DNA of 64,000 nucleotides, from contig CAZBEO010000006.1 in NCBI GenBank assembly GCA_964490935.1, positions 1 to 64,000 on the forward strand. The letters are read 5' to 3'. Below, piece by piece: positions 1-8,915 of the stretch (positions within the stretch are counted from its first letter, which is position 1; the number at the start of each line of letters is the position of its first letter). Made by a program: the position numbers and the translations under genes. The stretch comes from JAQVYB01 sp964490935. Its GTDB lineage: Bacteria; Verrucomicrobiota; Kiritimatiellia; RZYC01. The notes beneath the pieces are model-generated. The model had not been told where the DNA came from and searched no databases. It was given only the letters and a program-made list of their open reading frames with translations.

Positions 1-94
1 CGCGGAAGAGGCCAAGAAAATCACTGACCGGAGTCGCTTATGGTGGAGTCTCCGCGGAGTCCCTGGCGACAAACCCTTCCGGTGAGGTGTCTGA

Positions 95-415
95 CCTCAC
101 CGCTTTGACCGCTATCTGGCTCAATGGGCACAGCGCAACCGGCCCGATTGGATCGGCAGTTTCTCGCCCTATGAATTTCGTATTGTGCCCGCGCTGCTGC
201 AGGCCGGACGAACCAACGATGCGCGCCGCTTATTCGACAACCTGATGCGTTGGCGCATACCATCGGGCTGGCGTCAATGGCCCGAAGCGCTTTATGCGCC
301 GTCTGAAACGCCTGGCTATATTGGCGACATGCCTCACACCTGGGCGGGCGGTGAATTCATGAATGCCGCTCTGGATCTGTTCGCCGAAACAAACCGACCG
401 AACCACGCACCCTGA
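95..415 (+). pseudogene. C-terminal piece of a large secreted glycosidase-like protein, damaged or truncated
   Basis: One frame reads as good protein from about base 95 to the stop at 413-415. It includes a segment rich in Trp and Arg (GWRQWPEALYAP) and ends with GYIGDMPHTWAGGEF. That ending resembles the C-termini of large (alpha/alpha)6-barrel carbohydrate-active proteins that close with a GDMPHTW motif. Upstream, the same frame is interrupted by TGA at 83-85 and 92-94, and neither other frame gives an obvious continuation in the first 90 bases. A frameshift or internal stop is the simplest reading, but the gene runs off the window so the remainder cannot be judged. A GTG at 185 could serve as a start but lies inside the conserved-looking part. 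Function is inferred from motif resemblance only. Confidence 0.45.
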
Positions 416-431
416 TTACACGCCCGACGGG

Positions 432-2990
432 CTACGGCTCTTCCACAAAAAACGGCATGTTGGCGCTGCTTGCGTTGCCGTATTCGTCATAGACGTATAA
501 AAACACACGATAGGCGCCGGGTTTCGAAGGCGTGGCCAAAAACGCCTGCTCGCTTTTCTCTTTTTTCAGGCGTCCGGGTACCGGTTTAAGTTCGGTCACG
601 ATGGTGGAGTCCGGTGCCGTTTTTTTGATTTCGCTCATCAGTTCCCATTGGTAGGTCAGCGTGTCGCCATCCGGGTCTTTCACGTCCACATCCAGCGTGT
701 AGGTTTTGTTCATAGCGACTTTGGCGCGGCTCAGCGGTGAGCCGATCCAGGTGATTTCCGGGCAGCGGTTCGTCGGTTCGGAGCCACTCCAGGCACGCCA
801 CATGGTGTCGGCCGTATTCATGCGCGTTCCGTCCCGCAGGTGCATGCTGTACCAGGTGGGCGTGCATTCCACTTTGTAATCCCAACTGAACACAAAAGAA
901 CCCAGGCACCAATTCTCCTGACTGCTGATGCTGCGCTGATAGGATTCTTCATAAAACGTCGCCTTCTCCAGCGGCATCTGCTCGATTTCCGCGCCCCAGG
1001 AGGTCTGTGGCGATTCCCATTGCCCCCTCGGCCCAAACTCCATGATCATATAGGGGCGCGTCCAACCCACCTCGCGCAAACGGTCGGCCATGGTGCCCAA
1101 ACCGCCGTAAGAATTGACGCCGAAGATATCCAGCTCCGGGCAGTACTGCGCGGCGAGGGCGGCTTTGATATTGTTTTCGCCAAGGTCGGCAAAGGCGGTG
1201 GTGGTGGGGTGGTTGGTGTCTTCCTGATGCACCATGGCGGCGATGTCGTTGATGGCCTGATACACCGCCGTATTGGTCCCCTCGCCCCACTCCACTTCAC
1301 AACCACACGCCCACATGAGGAGCGCCGGATGATCCTTGTAGCGACGTACCGCCGCCCGCAGTTTCTTAAGCTGCGCCTCCACTCGAAACGTCTGCGTATA
1401 GTCAAATTTATGTCGTTCCTGATTCATCCAAAGACCCAGACACACCTTGAGACCCTGCCGATGCGCTTCATCCAGCACCAAGTGCGCCGCATCGGTACTC
1501 CAAGTGCGGATCGTATTCGCGCCCGCCGCACGGCATTCCTCCAACTGTTTTTGGCCGCCGGCACCCTTCACAAAGTAGGGCAGGCCATCCACCTTCATCT
1601 GCCAGCCACCGGCCGACGTGGGTTCAACCGTCACCCAGCGCGGCCCGTTCGGGTCTGTGACCACGATGGGCGTTGCGGTGGGTTTTTTCATGGACGTAGA
1701 AACCGCCCGCGCGGCTGCAAGCGGCACGGGCGGAGCCCGGCGAACCGACTGCACCAGAAACGGAATGCCCGCCTGCACGGAGCGTCCGTGCCCATCGCTC
1801 ACGATCACCTGCAAGCGATATGCGCCGGGCTCGTTGGGCAGCAGCAGCGAAACCATCGCGCCATCCGCATTGGAAAGTTTGGCCAGCACGGGTTCGAGGC
1901 GCGAGGCGTAAAACCCGTCCGAGGCCTTGTCCAGCATTTCCCGAAAGAGCTTCCAAGCAAAGGTCGGCGAATCCCCATCGGGATCCGAGACGAGCACCTC
2001 GGCCTTTTCGAGTGTCCCCGGCATGGTAATCCGCCCCTTCATGGCCGCATTCAGGGCAAGAATCACCGGTCCGTTCCCGGCGGGTGTCCGACCGCGCCAG
2101 ACATACGACACGGCATCCAGCCACGGCGAAGCAGAACCATCGGCATACCGCAAGGCCGCCCAATTCGGGTCCAACGTCTCCTCCTTGTCCCACGTGAAAA
2201 TGAAAGCCCCGAGGCATCGACCTTTTGCCGCGTCCAGCGTGGTGGTCAGGCGTTCCACCATCCAACCCGCACGGCCCTTGGTGGAACCATCCACTGCCGC
2301 GCCCCAGGCCGCGTATTTTTCAGGGGCCGGGCCGACACGCCCGCTACCGAACAGAATAAACGGCTTCGTCCAACCGGAACCTTTCAGCGGGTCCGTCAGA
2401 TTCGTGACCGTACAGCCGATACTGCAAGCCATCAGGTCCACATTCGGACACGCCTTGGCAAACTGGGCGGCCCGTTCGGGTGCGCCATCCAGCGGGCCCG
2501 CATCAAAAGCCGCTACATGCGCGCCATCCACTCCGCGCATTTTCTGCGCGAGACGGTTCATCGCCGCGTAGACGTTTTCATCGCCTGGCGAGTCAGAAGT
2601 GATGATCCACATCAACATCGCCGGGTGATATTTCCATTCACTCACCTGTTCCGAAAAGGCATCGGCCTGCCGACGAAGGGCATCCGGGTCCGTCCCCTTC
2701 AGCGTGAGACGAATGGCCGCCGGGAGGCCTGCTGCCGCCACCTGATCGAGACGTACGCCGGCCTCCTTCAGATCGGGAAGCAGAATACAGTTCGCGCCCA
2801 GCGTAGCCGGGCCCTGAAAATCCGAGGTGGCCAGGACGCCGCGAAGTTCCATCGGCTCCCGGTTGTACGACAGTTGAAAACCACCGCCCTCCATCCGTTC
2901 AATGCGGCTCTCCGTGGCAACCTGCGCAAAAATACCAGACGGAAGCAGCAACCCGCCCACCAAAACAAAAATCCATCCAAAAGCTCTCAT
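432..2990 (-). CDS. Secreted protein with two tandem glycoside-hydrolase-like barrels, the first degenerate
   Basis: 852 residues. The ATG at 2990 follows an AGGAGAG ribosome site and opens a clear signal peptide (MRAFGWIFVLVGGLLLPSG); a longer frame upstream has neither. Residues about 25-420 and 450-850 repeat one plan: a TIM-barrel-like region, then an Ig-like region with a DPDGD motif. The second copy keeps two plausible catalytic glutamates, E565 in CGCEVEW and E651 in YMIMEFGPRG, in the positions expected of clan-A glycosidases (GH2/GH5-like). The matching places of the first copy read WIITSDSPG and FILFGSGRVG, with no glutamate. It probably acts on a polysaccharide in the periplasm or outside the cell; the substrate is unknown. 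It is transcribed divergently from the Hsp70-like gene, and an operator-like palindrome lies at 3008-3028. Confidence 0.75.
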   Translation of the reverse strand: MRAFGWIFVLVGGLLLPSGIFAQVATESRIERMEGGGFQLSYNREPMELRGVLATSDFQGPATLGANCILLPDLKEAGVRLDQVAAAGLPAAIRLTLKGTDPDALRRQADAFSEQVSEWKYHPAMLMWIITSDSPGDENVYAAMNRLAQKMRGVDGAHVAAFDAGPLDGAPERAAQFAKACPNVDLMACSIGCTVTNLTDPLKGSGWTKPFILFGSGRVGPAPEKYAAWGAAVDGSTKGRAGWMVERLTTTLDAAKGRCLGAFIFTWDKEETLDPNWAALRYADGSASPWLDAVSYVWRGRTPAGNGPVILALNAAMKGRITMPGTLEKAEVLVSDPDGDSPTFAWKLFREMLDKASDGFYASRLEPVLAKLSNADGAMVSLLLPNEPGAYRLQVIVSDGHGRSVQAGIPFLVQSVRRAPPVPLAAARAVSTSMKKPTATPIVVTDPNGPRWVTVEPTSAGGWQMKVDGLPYFVKGAGGQKQLEECRAAGANTIRTWSTDAAHLVLDEAHRQGLKVCLGLWMNQERHKFDYTQTFRVEAQLKKLRAAVRRYKDHPALLMWACGCEVEWGEGTNTAVYQAINDIAAMVHQEDTNHPTTTAFADLGENNIKAALAAQYCPELDIFGVNSYGGLGTMADRLREVGWTRPYMIMEFGPRGQWESPQTSWGAEIEQMPLEKATFYEESYQRSISSQENWCLGSFVFSWDYKVECTPTWYSMHLRDGTRMNTADTMWRAWSGSEPTNRCPEITWIGSPLSRAKVAMNKTYTLDVDVKDPDGDTLTYQWELMSEIKKTAPDSTIVTELKPVPGRLKKEKSEQAFLATPSKPGAYRVFLYVYDEYGNASSANMPFFVEEP

Positions 2991-3007
2991 CGCCCCTCTC
3001 CTTCTTA

Positions 3008-3028
3008 ATTTCCGATTCAATCGGAAAT
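3008..3028. promoter_or_regulatory. Operator-like perfect inverted repeat upstream of the duplicated glycosidase gene
   Basis: The arms ATTTCCGATT and AATCGGAAAT are exact reverse complements around a single C. The element lies 18 bases upstream of the ATG at 2990, in an A+T-rich leader where a regulator could block transcription. No cognate regulator gene lies nearby. It could instead act as a hairpin in the leader RNA. Confidence 0.4.
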
Positions 3029-3130
3029 ATAAAGAATCCCTGACCAAAAGCAAACCTATACCGGGATCGGAATAGGATATATATTCGCGCCATTGTCTCT
3101 CTTTCCGCGCCAATCGACTTGCACGGCTCA

Positions 3131-3284
3131 CGGGAAATCCCGCCTATGCGGGATTTCCAACGATTGGAAAATCGCCTTAAAAAGTTTCCAATGAGTGGAA
3201 AAATCGGTTAAAAAGTTTCCAATGAGTGGAAAATCGTAGCTGCACAGCAGTCCCGCCCATGCGGGATTTCCAACCATTGGAAAA
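3131..3284. repeat. Cluster of TTTCCAA/TTGGAAA palindromes and short tandem repeats
   Basis: Four copies of a 17-base palindrome or near-palindrome (TTTCCAA, three bases, TTGGAAA) occur at 3154-3170, 3185-3201, 3216-3232 and 3267-3283. The middle two sit in a tandem repeat of about 31 bases starting near 3177 and 3208. The outer two are each preceded by a GC-rich hairpin (CCCGC, four bases, GCGGG); the first of these extends to 11-base perfect arms at 3133-3158. The last palindrome ends seven bases before the ATG at 3291 and takes the place of a Shine-Dalgarno site. A fifth copy is at 12198-12214. Possible roles are operator, leader structure or dispersed repeat. With the leader bases to 2991 this fills the 300-base gap. 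Confidence 0.7.
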
Positions 3285-3290
3285 ATCACT

Positions 3291-6053
3291 ATGACCAATC
3301 TCATCGACTCCTCCCGTTATATCGTCGGCATTGATTTGGGCACCACCAACTGTGCCGCCGCCTTCATCGACACGCTGTCCGATGCCGGGCGCGTGACGGA
3401 CCTGCTCCTTCCTCAGCTTGTGGCACCCGCCGTCATTGAGGCACGCGATACCCTGCCCTCCTTTCATTACGAGCCGGTGGCCGGCGAATTTGATCCCGCC
3501 GCGCTGTGTCTCCCCTGGGAAAACGAGCCCGCCGGCCATCTGGTCGGTCTTTTCGCGCGCGAGCATGGTGCCGAGGCACCGGCCCGACTCATCACGTCGG
3601 CCAAATCCTGGCTTTGTCACGGCGGCGTGGATCGTACCGCCGAGATACTCCCTTGGCACGCCGCCGACGATGTCACCCGCCTTTCTCCCTCCGCCGTCTG
3701 CGCCCGCTACCTGCTGCACATCCGTCAGGCCTGGAATGCCGAACATCCACGACATCCCCTGGAAGAGCAGGAGGTCGTCGTCACCGTACCCGCCTCCTTC
3801 GATGAAGTCGCCCGTGAACTCACCATCCGCGCCGCCGCCCTGGCCGGGCTTCCACGTATTCTCCTGATCGAAGAACCCCAGGCTGCCTTCTACAATTGGA
3901 TGCACGAACAAGGCGACGGTGCAGCAGACATCACCCACCCCGGCGAGACCATCCTCGTGTGCGACATCGGCGGCGGCACCACCGATTTTACCCTGATCCA
4001 GGCGCAACCCGCCCCCGAAGGCGCCGTACGCTTTCACCGCATCGCCGTGGGCGATCATCTCATCCTGGGCGGCGACAATCTTGACCTCGCCCTCGCCCGC
4101 CATATCGAGCAGCGCGAACCCAACCTGCATCTCTCACCCGCTCAATATGCCGTGCTCATCCGCCGCTGCCGACACGCCAAGGAGACCCTTCTCGCCGCCG
4201 ACGCACCCGAAGAAATCACCCTCAATATCCCCGGCGCAGGCGCCCGGCTCATTGCCTCCTCCATTCAACTCAAACTCACCCGCGCCGAAGCCCTCGAAAC
4301 CCTCGTGGATGGATTTCTACCCCGTTGCGCCATGAGCGACGACCCCGCTAAACCCGTCTCCGGATTCCGCGAGTTCGGCCTACCCTTTGCCGCCGATCAC
4401 GCCATCACCCGCTACCTCGCCCAATTCCTGCGGCGGCATGGCGACGCCTCCGGCCCCGCCCGTCCCGATGCCCTCCTCTTCAACGGCGGATTCTTTGCCG
4501 CGCCGCGCCTCTGCGAGCGCCTCATCGAAACCCTCCGCTCGTGGTTTGCCGCCGATGCCGCCTGGAACCCCGCCCTGCTGGATAACCCCCGTCTTTTCTT
4601 GGCCGTCGCGCGCGGCGCCGCCTGCTACGGGCTTGCCCGCCGAGGGCAAGGGCAACGCATCAAGGCAGGGCTCCCGCGCAGTTACTACATCGGCGTCACC
4701 TCCCGCGACACCGGCGAACAAAACGCCCTCTGTCTCGTACCCGCAGGCCTTGAAGAAGGCGAACACGTTGAAATCGCCGACCGCACCTTCTCCATCCGCA
4801 TCCGCCAACCCGTCGAATTTCCCATCTACACCTCCGCCCTGCGTACCACCGACCAACCCGGCGACCTCATCGCACCCGATCCCGAACAACTCACCGCCCT
4901 CCCGCCCATACGAACCGTCCTGCAATCCGGACGCAAAAAAGAGCAGGACCAGGCCGAAGTCCGTTTGCACGCCCACGTCAATGAAACCGGAATGCTCCAA
5001 GTGGCCTGCCGCGAAACCTCCGGCGACCGCGCCTGGAACCTCCGCTTTGACGTCCGTTCCGCCACCCATACCGAAATTCAAGCGCACGCCGGCCTCGCCG
5101 AACGCCAAGGCTTTCTCGACAGCGCCGCCGAAGAAGGCGGCCGCGAACAAATCCGCAACACCTTCGCAGGCGATGCCCCACCCGACTCCCTTTTGAAACA
5201 AATCGAGCTGCACACCTCGCTGCGCCGCACCGAATGGCCCTCCTCCCTTCTACGCGCCTTCTGGGATGAACTCATCGACCTGCAGGATGCCCGCAAACGC
5301 TCGCCGCAACACGAAAGCCGCTGGCTCAATCTCGCCGGCTTCTGCCTGCGCCCCGGCTATGGCTTCGCCGTGGACGACTGGCGCATCGCCCGCCTCTGGC
5401 CTCTCATACAGCAAAAACACGCCTTCCCGCGCAACGAACAATGCTGCGGAGAATGGTGGATTCTCTGGCGACGCATCGCCGGCGGTCTCACCGCCAATCA
5501 ACAGAAGAATCTGGCCGCGCCCCTGATCGCCGGCCTCCGCGCCGCCGCCCGTGGCAGCAAGGGCAAGGCCCTCAAGGCAGGTGCCCATGAATATGCTGAA
5601 ATCCAGCGCCTACTCGCCTCGCTCGAATGGCTCGACATCGACTCGAAGCGCTTTCTCGGCGAACAGGCGCTCGCTGCCATGGAGCAAAAAGGCGCGGCCG
5701 TTTGGAATCGGGCCGCCCTCTGGGCCATCGCCCGCCTCGGTGCCCGTATCCCGCTCTATGGCCCGCTCAACACCCTCGTCCCTCCCGAACTCGCCGAAGA
5801 CTGGCTGAAACGCCTGATGCACCTAAACGATGAGGACGCGCACCTCGCCTTCGCCGTCATGCAGCTTGCCCGCCGCACCCACGACCGATTCCGCGATCTG
5901 CCCGAACCCCGGCGCGCCGAGGCCGTCGATTGGATGACCCGCCACCGCGCGTCCGCCCATTACCTGAAGCTCGTCGCCGAGGGCGGCGAAATGGAGTCCG
6001 ACGAAATCACGGAAGCCTTCGGCGACACCCTTCCTGCGGGGCTCCTGCTGTAA
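3291..6053 (+). CDS. Hsp70-family ATPase-like protein with a long non-canonical C-terminal region (DUF3731 type)
   Basis: 920 residues. The N-terminal part is an actin/Hsp70 ATPase fold: phosphate loop 1 (VGIDLGTTNCAAAF, residues 12-26), a KSW segment, phosphate loop 2 (VCDIGGGTTDFTL, about 223-235) and an adenosine loop with FNGGFF (about 398). From about residue 600 the protein departs from DnaK and resembles the helical C-terminal region of the large bacterial Hsp70 relatives annotated with DUF3731; there is no DnaK-like EEVD tail. It is probably a cytosolic chaperone-like ATPase with unknown clients. In many genomes such genes sit beside a second Hsp70-like gene; here it stands alone, with no DnaJ or GrpE gene. 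No Shine-Dalgarno site precedes the ATG, whose leader is a palindrome. Confidence 0.85.
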   Translation: MTNLIDSSRYIVGIDLGTTNCAAAFIDTLSDAGRVTDLLLPQLVAPAVIEARDTLPSFHYEPVAGEFDPAALCLPWENEPAGHLVGLFAREHGAEAPARLITSAKSWLCHGGVDRTAEILPWHAADDVTRLSPSAVCARYLLHIRQAWNAEHPRHPLEEQEVVVTVPASFDEVARELTIRAAALAGLPRILLIEEPQAAFYNWMHEQGDGAADITHPGETILVCDIGGGTTDFTLIQAQPAPEGAVRFHRIAVGDHLILGGDNLDLALARHIEQREPNLHLSPAQYAVLIRRCRHAKETLLAADAPEEITLNIPGAGARLIASSIQLKLTRAEALETLVDGFLPRCAMSDDPAKPVSGFREFGLPFAADHAITRYLAQFLRRHGDASGPARPDALLFNGGFFAAPRLCERLIETLRSWFAADAAWNPALLDNPRLFLAVARGAACYGLARRGQGQRIKAGLPRSYYIGVTSRDTGEQNALCLVPAGLEEGEHVEIADRTFSIRIRQPVEFPIYTSALRTTDQPGDLIAPDPEQLTALPPIRTVLQSGRKKEQDQAEVRLHAHVNETGMLQVACRETSGDRAWNLRFDVRSATHTEIQAHAGLAERQGFLDSAAEEGGREQIRNTFAGDAPPDSLLKQIELHTSLRRTEWPSSLLRAFWDELIDLQDARKRSPQHESRWLNLAGFCLRPGYGFAVDDWRIARLWPLIQQKHAFPRNEQCCGEWWILWRRIAGGLTANQQKNLAAPLIAGLRAAARGSKGKALKAGAHEYAEIQRLLASLEWLDIDSKRFLGEQALAAMEQKGAAVWNRAALWAIARLGARIPLYGPLNTLVPPELAEDWLKRLMHLNDEDAHLAFAVMQLARRTHDRFRDLPEPRRAEAVDWMTRHRASAHYLKLVAEGGEMESDEITEAFGDTLPAGLLL

Positions 6054-6161
6054 GCGAGTCGTTTTGCCGCTTGCAACAGCCGTCCCCTTGCTTTATTTTG
6101 CCCCAAATCGCACATTTCAGGATGTTGCAGGATTTACAACCAACCAACCAAGGAGAGAAGC

Positions 6162-7454
6162 ATGTCGGAAATAATGGATATTGTGGCACGAGAGATTATT
6201 GATTCGCGGGGCAACCCGACGATTGAAGTGGATGTGGAGCTGTTTTCAGGCGCGGTGGGCCGCGCCGCCGTCCCCTCCGGTGCCTCGACCGGCGAAAATG
6301 AAGCGATTGAGCTTCGCGATGGCGACAAGGCCCGCTTCGGAGGCAAAGGCGTACTCAAAGCGGTGGCGAATGTGAACGAAATCATCGCGCCGGAACTGAT
6401 CGGACTGGATGCTCTGGATCAGGCAGGCCTAGATCAGGCCATGATCGATCTCGACGGCACGGAAACGAAGAGCCGCCTCGGTGCGAATGCGATTCTGGGC
6501 GTTTCGCTGGCCGTGGCCAAGGCGTCGGCCTCGTATCTGGGCATTCCGCTTTTCCGCTACATCGGCGGAACCAACGCCAAATGCCTGCCGATTCCGATGA
6601 TGAACATCATCAATGGCGGTTCGCATTCGGATGCGCCGATTGCCTTCCAGGAATTCATGATTCGCCCCGTGGGCGCGACCTCATTTTCCGAAGGCATCCG
6701 TATGGGTGCCGAGATATTCCACGCGCTGAAAAAAGTGCTGCATGATCGCGGCCTCAGCACGGCGGTGGGCGACGAGGGCGGCTTCGCTCCGGCCTTCAAG
6801 GGAACGGAAGATGCACTCGACAGCGTGATCACCGCCATCAAGGCAGCAGGCTACAAGCCCGGCGAGGAAGTCACCATTGCGCTGGATTGCGCCGCCTCCG
6901 AGTTCTTTGTGGACGGCAAATACAACTACGCGAAATTTGAAGGCGACAAGGGCGCGATTCGCTCTTCCGCCGAGCAGGCCGAGTTTCTCGCCGCGCTGAT
7001 TGCGAAGTATCCGATCGACTCGATTGAAGACGGCTGCGACCAGAACGACTGGGAAGGCTGGAAACTGCTGACGGACCGGATCGGCGACAAGTGCCAGATC
7101 GTGGGCGACGATCTCTTCGTCACCAACATGAAGTTCCTTGCCAAGGGCATCAAGATGGGCGTCGCGAATTCAATCCTGATCAAGGTCAATCAGATTGGCA
7201 CGCTGACGGAAACGTTGGATGCCATCGAAATGGCGAAGCGTGCAGGATATACCTCGGTGATCAGTCATCGTTCCGGTGAAACGGAAGATACGACCATTGC
7301 GGATATCGCCGTCGCGACGAATGCCGGCCAGATCAAGACCGGCTCGATGAGCCGCACGGACCGCATCTGCAAGTACAACCAGCTTCTTCGGATCGAAGAA
7401 GTGCTGGGTGATACGGCGCTGTACGGTGCGAAAGGCTACGGGCCGCGTTGCTGA
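6162..7454 (+). CDS. eno: Enolase
   Basis: 430 residues, the normal length. It converts 2-phosphoglycerate to phosphoenolpyruvate in glycolysis and gluconeogenesis, in the cytosol, with Mg2+. Diagnostic segments are ARE(I)IDSRGNPT near the N-terminus, the loop SGASTGENEA, VGDEGGFAP, the Mg ligands in ALDCAAS, SIEDG and GDDLFVTN, the catalytic lysine in LIKVNQIGT, and SHRSGETEDT. An AAGGAGAG ribosome site precedes the ATG by a normal distance. A strong rho-independent terminator follows at 7480-7510, so it is probably monocistronic. Confidence 0.98.
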   Translation: MSEIMDIVAREIIDSRGNPTIEVDVELFSGAVGRAAVPSGASTGENEAIELRDGDKARFGGKGVLKAVANVNEIIAPELIGLDALDQAGLDQAMIDLDGTETKSRLGANAILGVSLAVAKASASYLGIPLFRYIGGTNAKCLPIPMMNIINGGSHSDAPIAFQEFMIRPVGATSFSEGIRMGAEIFHALKKVLHDRGLSTAVGDEGGFAPAFKGTEDALDSVITAIKAAGYKPGEEVTIALDCAASEFFVDGKYNYAKFEGDKGAIRSSAEQAEFLAALIAKYPIDSIEDGCDQNDWEGWKLLTDRIGDKCQIVGDDLFVTNMKFLAKGIKMGVANSILIKVNQIGTLTETLDAIEMAKRAGYTSVISHRSGETEDTTIADIAVATNAGQIKTGSMSRTDRICKYNQLLRIEEVLGDTALYGAKGYGPRC

Positions 7455-7479
7455 AAAGCTGTTTAGACCGTTAATTCAA

Positions 7480-7510
7480 GGGGGAGGTCCTTCAGGGCCT
7501 CCCCCTCTTT
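7480..7510 (+). terminator. Rho-independent terminator after eno
   Basis: An 11-base stem (GGGGGAGGTCC with GGGCCTCCCCC, one G-T wobble), a four-base loop TTCA and then TCTTT. It lies 25 bases after the enolase stop and 25 bases before the next start. Confidence 0.85.
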
Positions 7511-7534
7511 AGGAAATGAAGCCGGTGAATCATC

Positions 7535-8539
7535 ATGTCTGAAACGGATATACTGCTTTGTCGCCCGGGATTCGAGAGCGCCCTTTGTGCGGAGCTGCGC
7601 GAGTCGGGTGCCGTGCCGGGTACGCCGGGCTTGGGTTATGTGCCGGTGGAACATCCGGCGGGGCGCGATGGCGTATTCGAGTCGGGCCGATTGGCCAAGG
7701 CGAAGGGCATTGCGCCGGATGAGCTCAAACCCATGACGCCCGAAACCGCGCGGCAGGTCTTTGACGGTATCACGGCGACCAGCAAACCGTGGACGATTCG
7801 CGCCTGGACCCCTGAGGTCGTGAAGCACGAGGAACATGCCCGGCGACTGAAGGGCATTACCGCCAATCTGCTGCGTCTGCTTGCCAAGGCCGATCCGCTG
7901 CGTGCGGCGCTGTACCGCGAACCGGAAAGCGGAAAGGCGGAGGTTGTGCTTCAACTGGCACTGACCGGACAGGGGCTTTGGTACGCAGTTTGTCAGGCGG
8001 GGCAGGTCCCGCCCGCCTTTCGGATGAAAATGGACTCGCAGGCTCCTTCGCGTTCGTATTTGAAAATCGAGGAAGCCTTTGTGCGGATGGGAGATTATCC
8101 GAAAGCTGGGGATCGAGTGCTTGATTTGGGAGCCGCGCCGGGCGGCTGGACGTATGCCTTTTTGAAGCGGGGCTGCCGGGTGACGGCGGTGGATCACGGG
8201 CAACTCAAGCTGCCGCCGCAGGCGGCGTGGAAGCAAGGCCACGTGACGCATTTGCGCGAAAACGGCCTGACCTATGCCCCGGAAGGCGGGCGGCTCGACT
8301 GGATGGTTTCCGATATGCTGGTTGCGCCGGGCGAAGCGTTGGGGCTGCTACGCCGCTGGCTCGAAGGCGGGCGGGCGCATCGCGTGGTGTGCAACATGAA
8401 GATTCCGCAACGCGAACCCTATGCCGCGATTCGCCCCCTGCTGCAATACTTGAAAAAACACACGCACCGCCGCCTGCTGGTGAAACAGCTTTATCATGAC
8501 CGTCGCGAAATTACTGTGATGGTTTGGGGAAAGGATTAA
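7535..8539 (+). CDS. rlmM: 23S rRNA 2'-O-ribose methyltransferase RlmM (C2498)
   Basis: 334 residues, slightly shorter than the enterobacterial enzyme. RlmM methylates the 2'-OH of C2498 in 23S rRNA using S-adenosylmethionine. A THUMP-like N-terminal half (MSETDILLCRPGFESAL) is followed by a Rossmann-type methyltransferase domain with SRSYLKIEEAF (about 171-181, catalytic Lys), the SAM loop LDLGAAPGGWT (about 196), VTAVDHG, the aspartate in LDWMVSDM and a C-terminal VCNMKIPQ lysine segment. These fit the K-D-K-E type of 2'-O-methyltransferase. The next gene begins two bases after the stop, so the two are probably co-transcribed. Confidence 0.93.
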   Translation: MSETDILLCRPGFESALCAELRESGAVPGTPGLGYVPVEHPAGRDGVFESGRLAKAKGIAPDELKPMTPETARQVFDGITATSKPWTIRAWTPEVVKHEEHARRLKGITANLLRLLAKADPLRAALYREPESGKAEVVLQLALTGQGLWYAVCQAGQVPPAFRMKMDSQAPSRSYLKIEEAFVRMGDYPKAGDRVLDLGAAPGGWTYAFLKRGCRVTAVDHGQLKLPPQAAWKQGHVTHLRENGLTYAPEGGRLDWMVSDMLVAPGEALGLLRRWLEGGRAHRVVCNMKIPQREPYAAIRPLLQYLKKHTHRRLLVKQLYHDRREITVMVWGKD

Positions 8540-8541
8540 AA

Positions 8542-8913
8542 ATGACGAAACGGAATATCCCGGATTTGAAAATCGAATTGGAAGAGACGGAATCGACTGT
8601 GCTGGTCGCGGTGCGCGGTCCGCTGGAAGTTTCCAATCTACATCAGTTCAAAGAGCGGGTGGACCCCCTGTTTGAAGAGAGCGAGAGCCGTCATGTGCTG
8701 CTGGATTTCGAGCAGGTGGAACGGCTGAGCAGCAAGGCCATTGGGCTGCTTTCAGGCTATGCCAAAACGGCGCGACGCAATGGAAAAATGCTGGTCTTCT
8801 GTCAGGTGAACGCCCGCATTTATAACGTACTGAATCTGCTCGGCACCATTTCCCTGTTCGTGATGTATGAATCACGCGAGGCAGCGCTGACGGCCATCAA
8901 TCGAGGCAACTGA
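8542..8913 (+). CDS. STAS-domain protein, anti-sigma-factor antagonist type
   Basis: 123 residues, almost all one STAS domain. It opens with a strand-rich segment (LKIELEETESTVLVAVRGPLEV when read in two parts), then HVLLDFEQVERLSSKAIGLLSGYAK, the helix-capping loop that holds the phosphorylatable Ser in SpoIIAA-like proteins. Here the site reads LSSKAIG, so one of two serines may be the switch. The ATG at 8542 is preceded by GGAAAGG inside the end of rlmM. No partner kinase or sigma factor lies nearby. It could equally be a structural STAS module for another partner. Confidence 0.85.
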   Translation: MTKRNIPDLKIELEETESTVLVAVRGPLEVSNLHQFKERVDPLFEESESRHVLLDFEQVERLSSKAIGLLSGYAKTARRNGKMLVFCQVNARIYNVLNLLGTISLFVMYESREAALTAINRGN

Positions 8914-8915
8914 GT

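Noticed and set aside
840..3008. 722-codon open frame on the plus strand
   Set aside because: It lies antisense to the duplicated glycosidase gene, which has a signal peptide, ribosome site and recognisable motifs; the antisense product is rich in Arg, His and Pro with no domain.
3131..3284. CRISPR array
   Set aside because: The repeats are short, palindromic and unevenly spaced with no unique spacers of constant length, and no cas gene is present.
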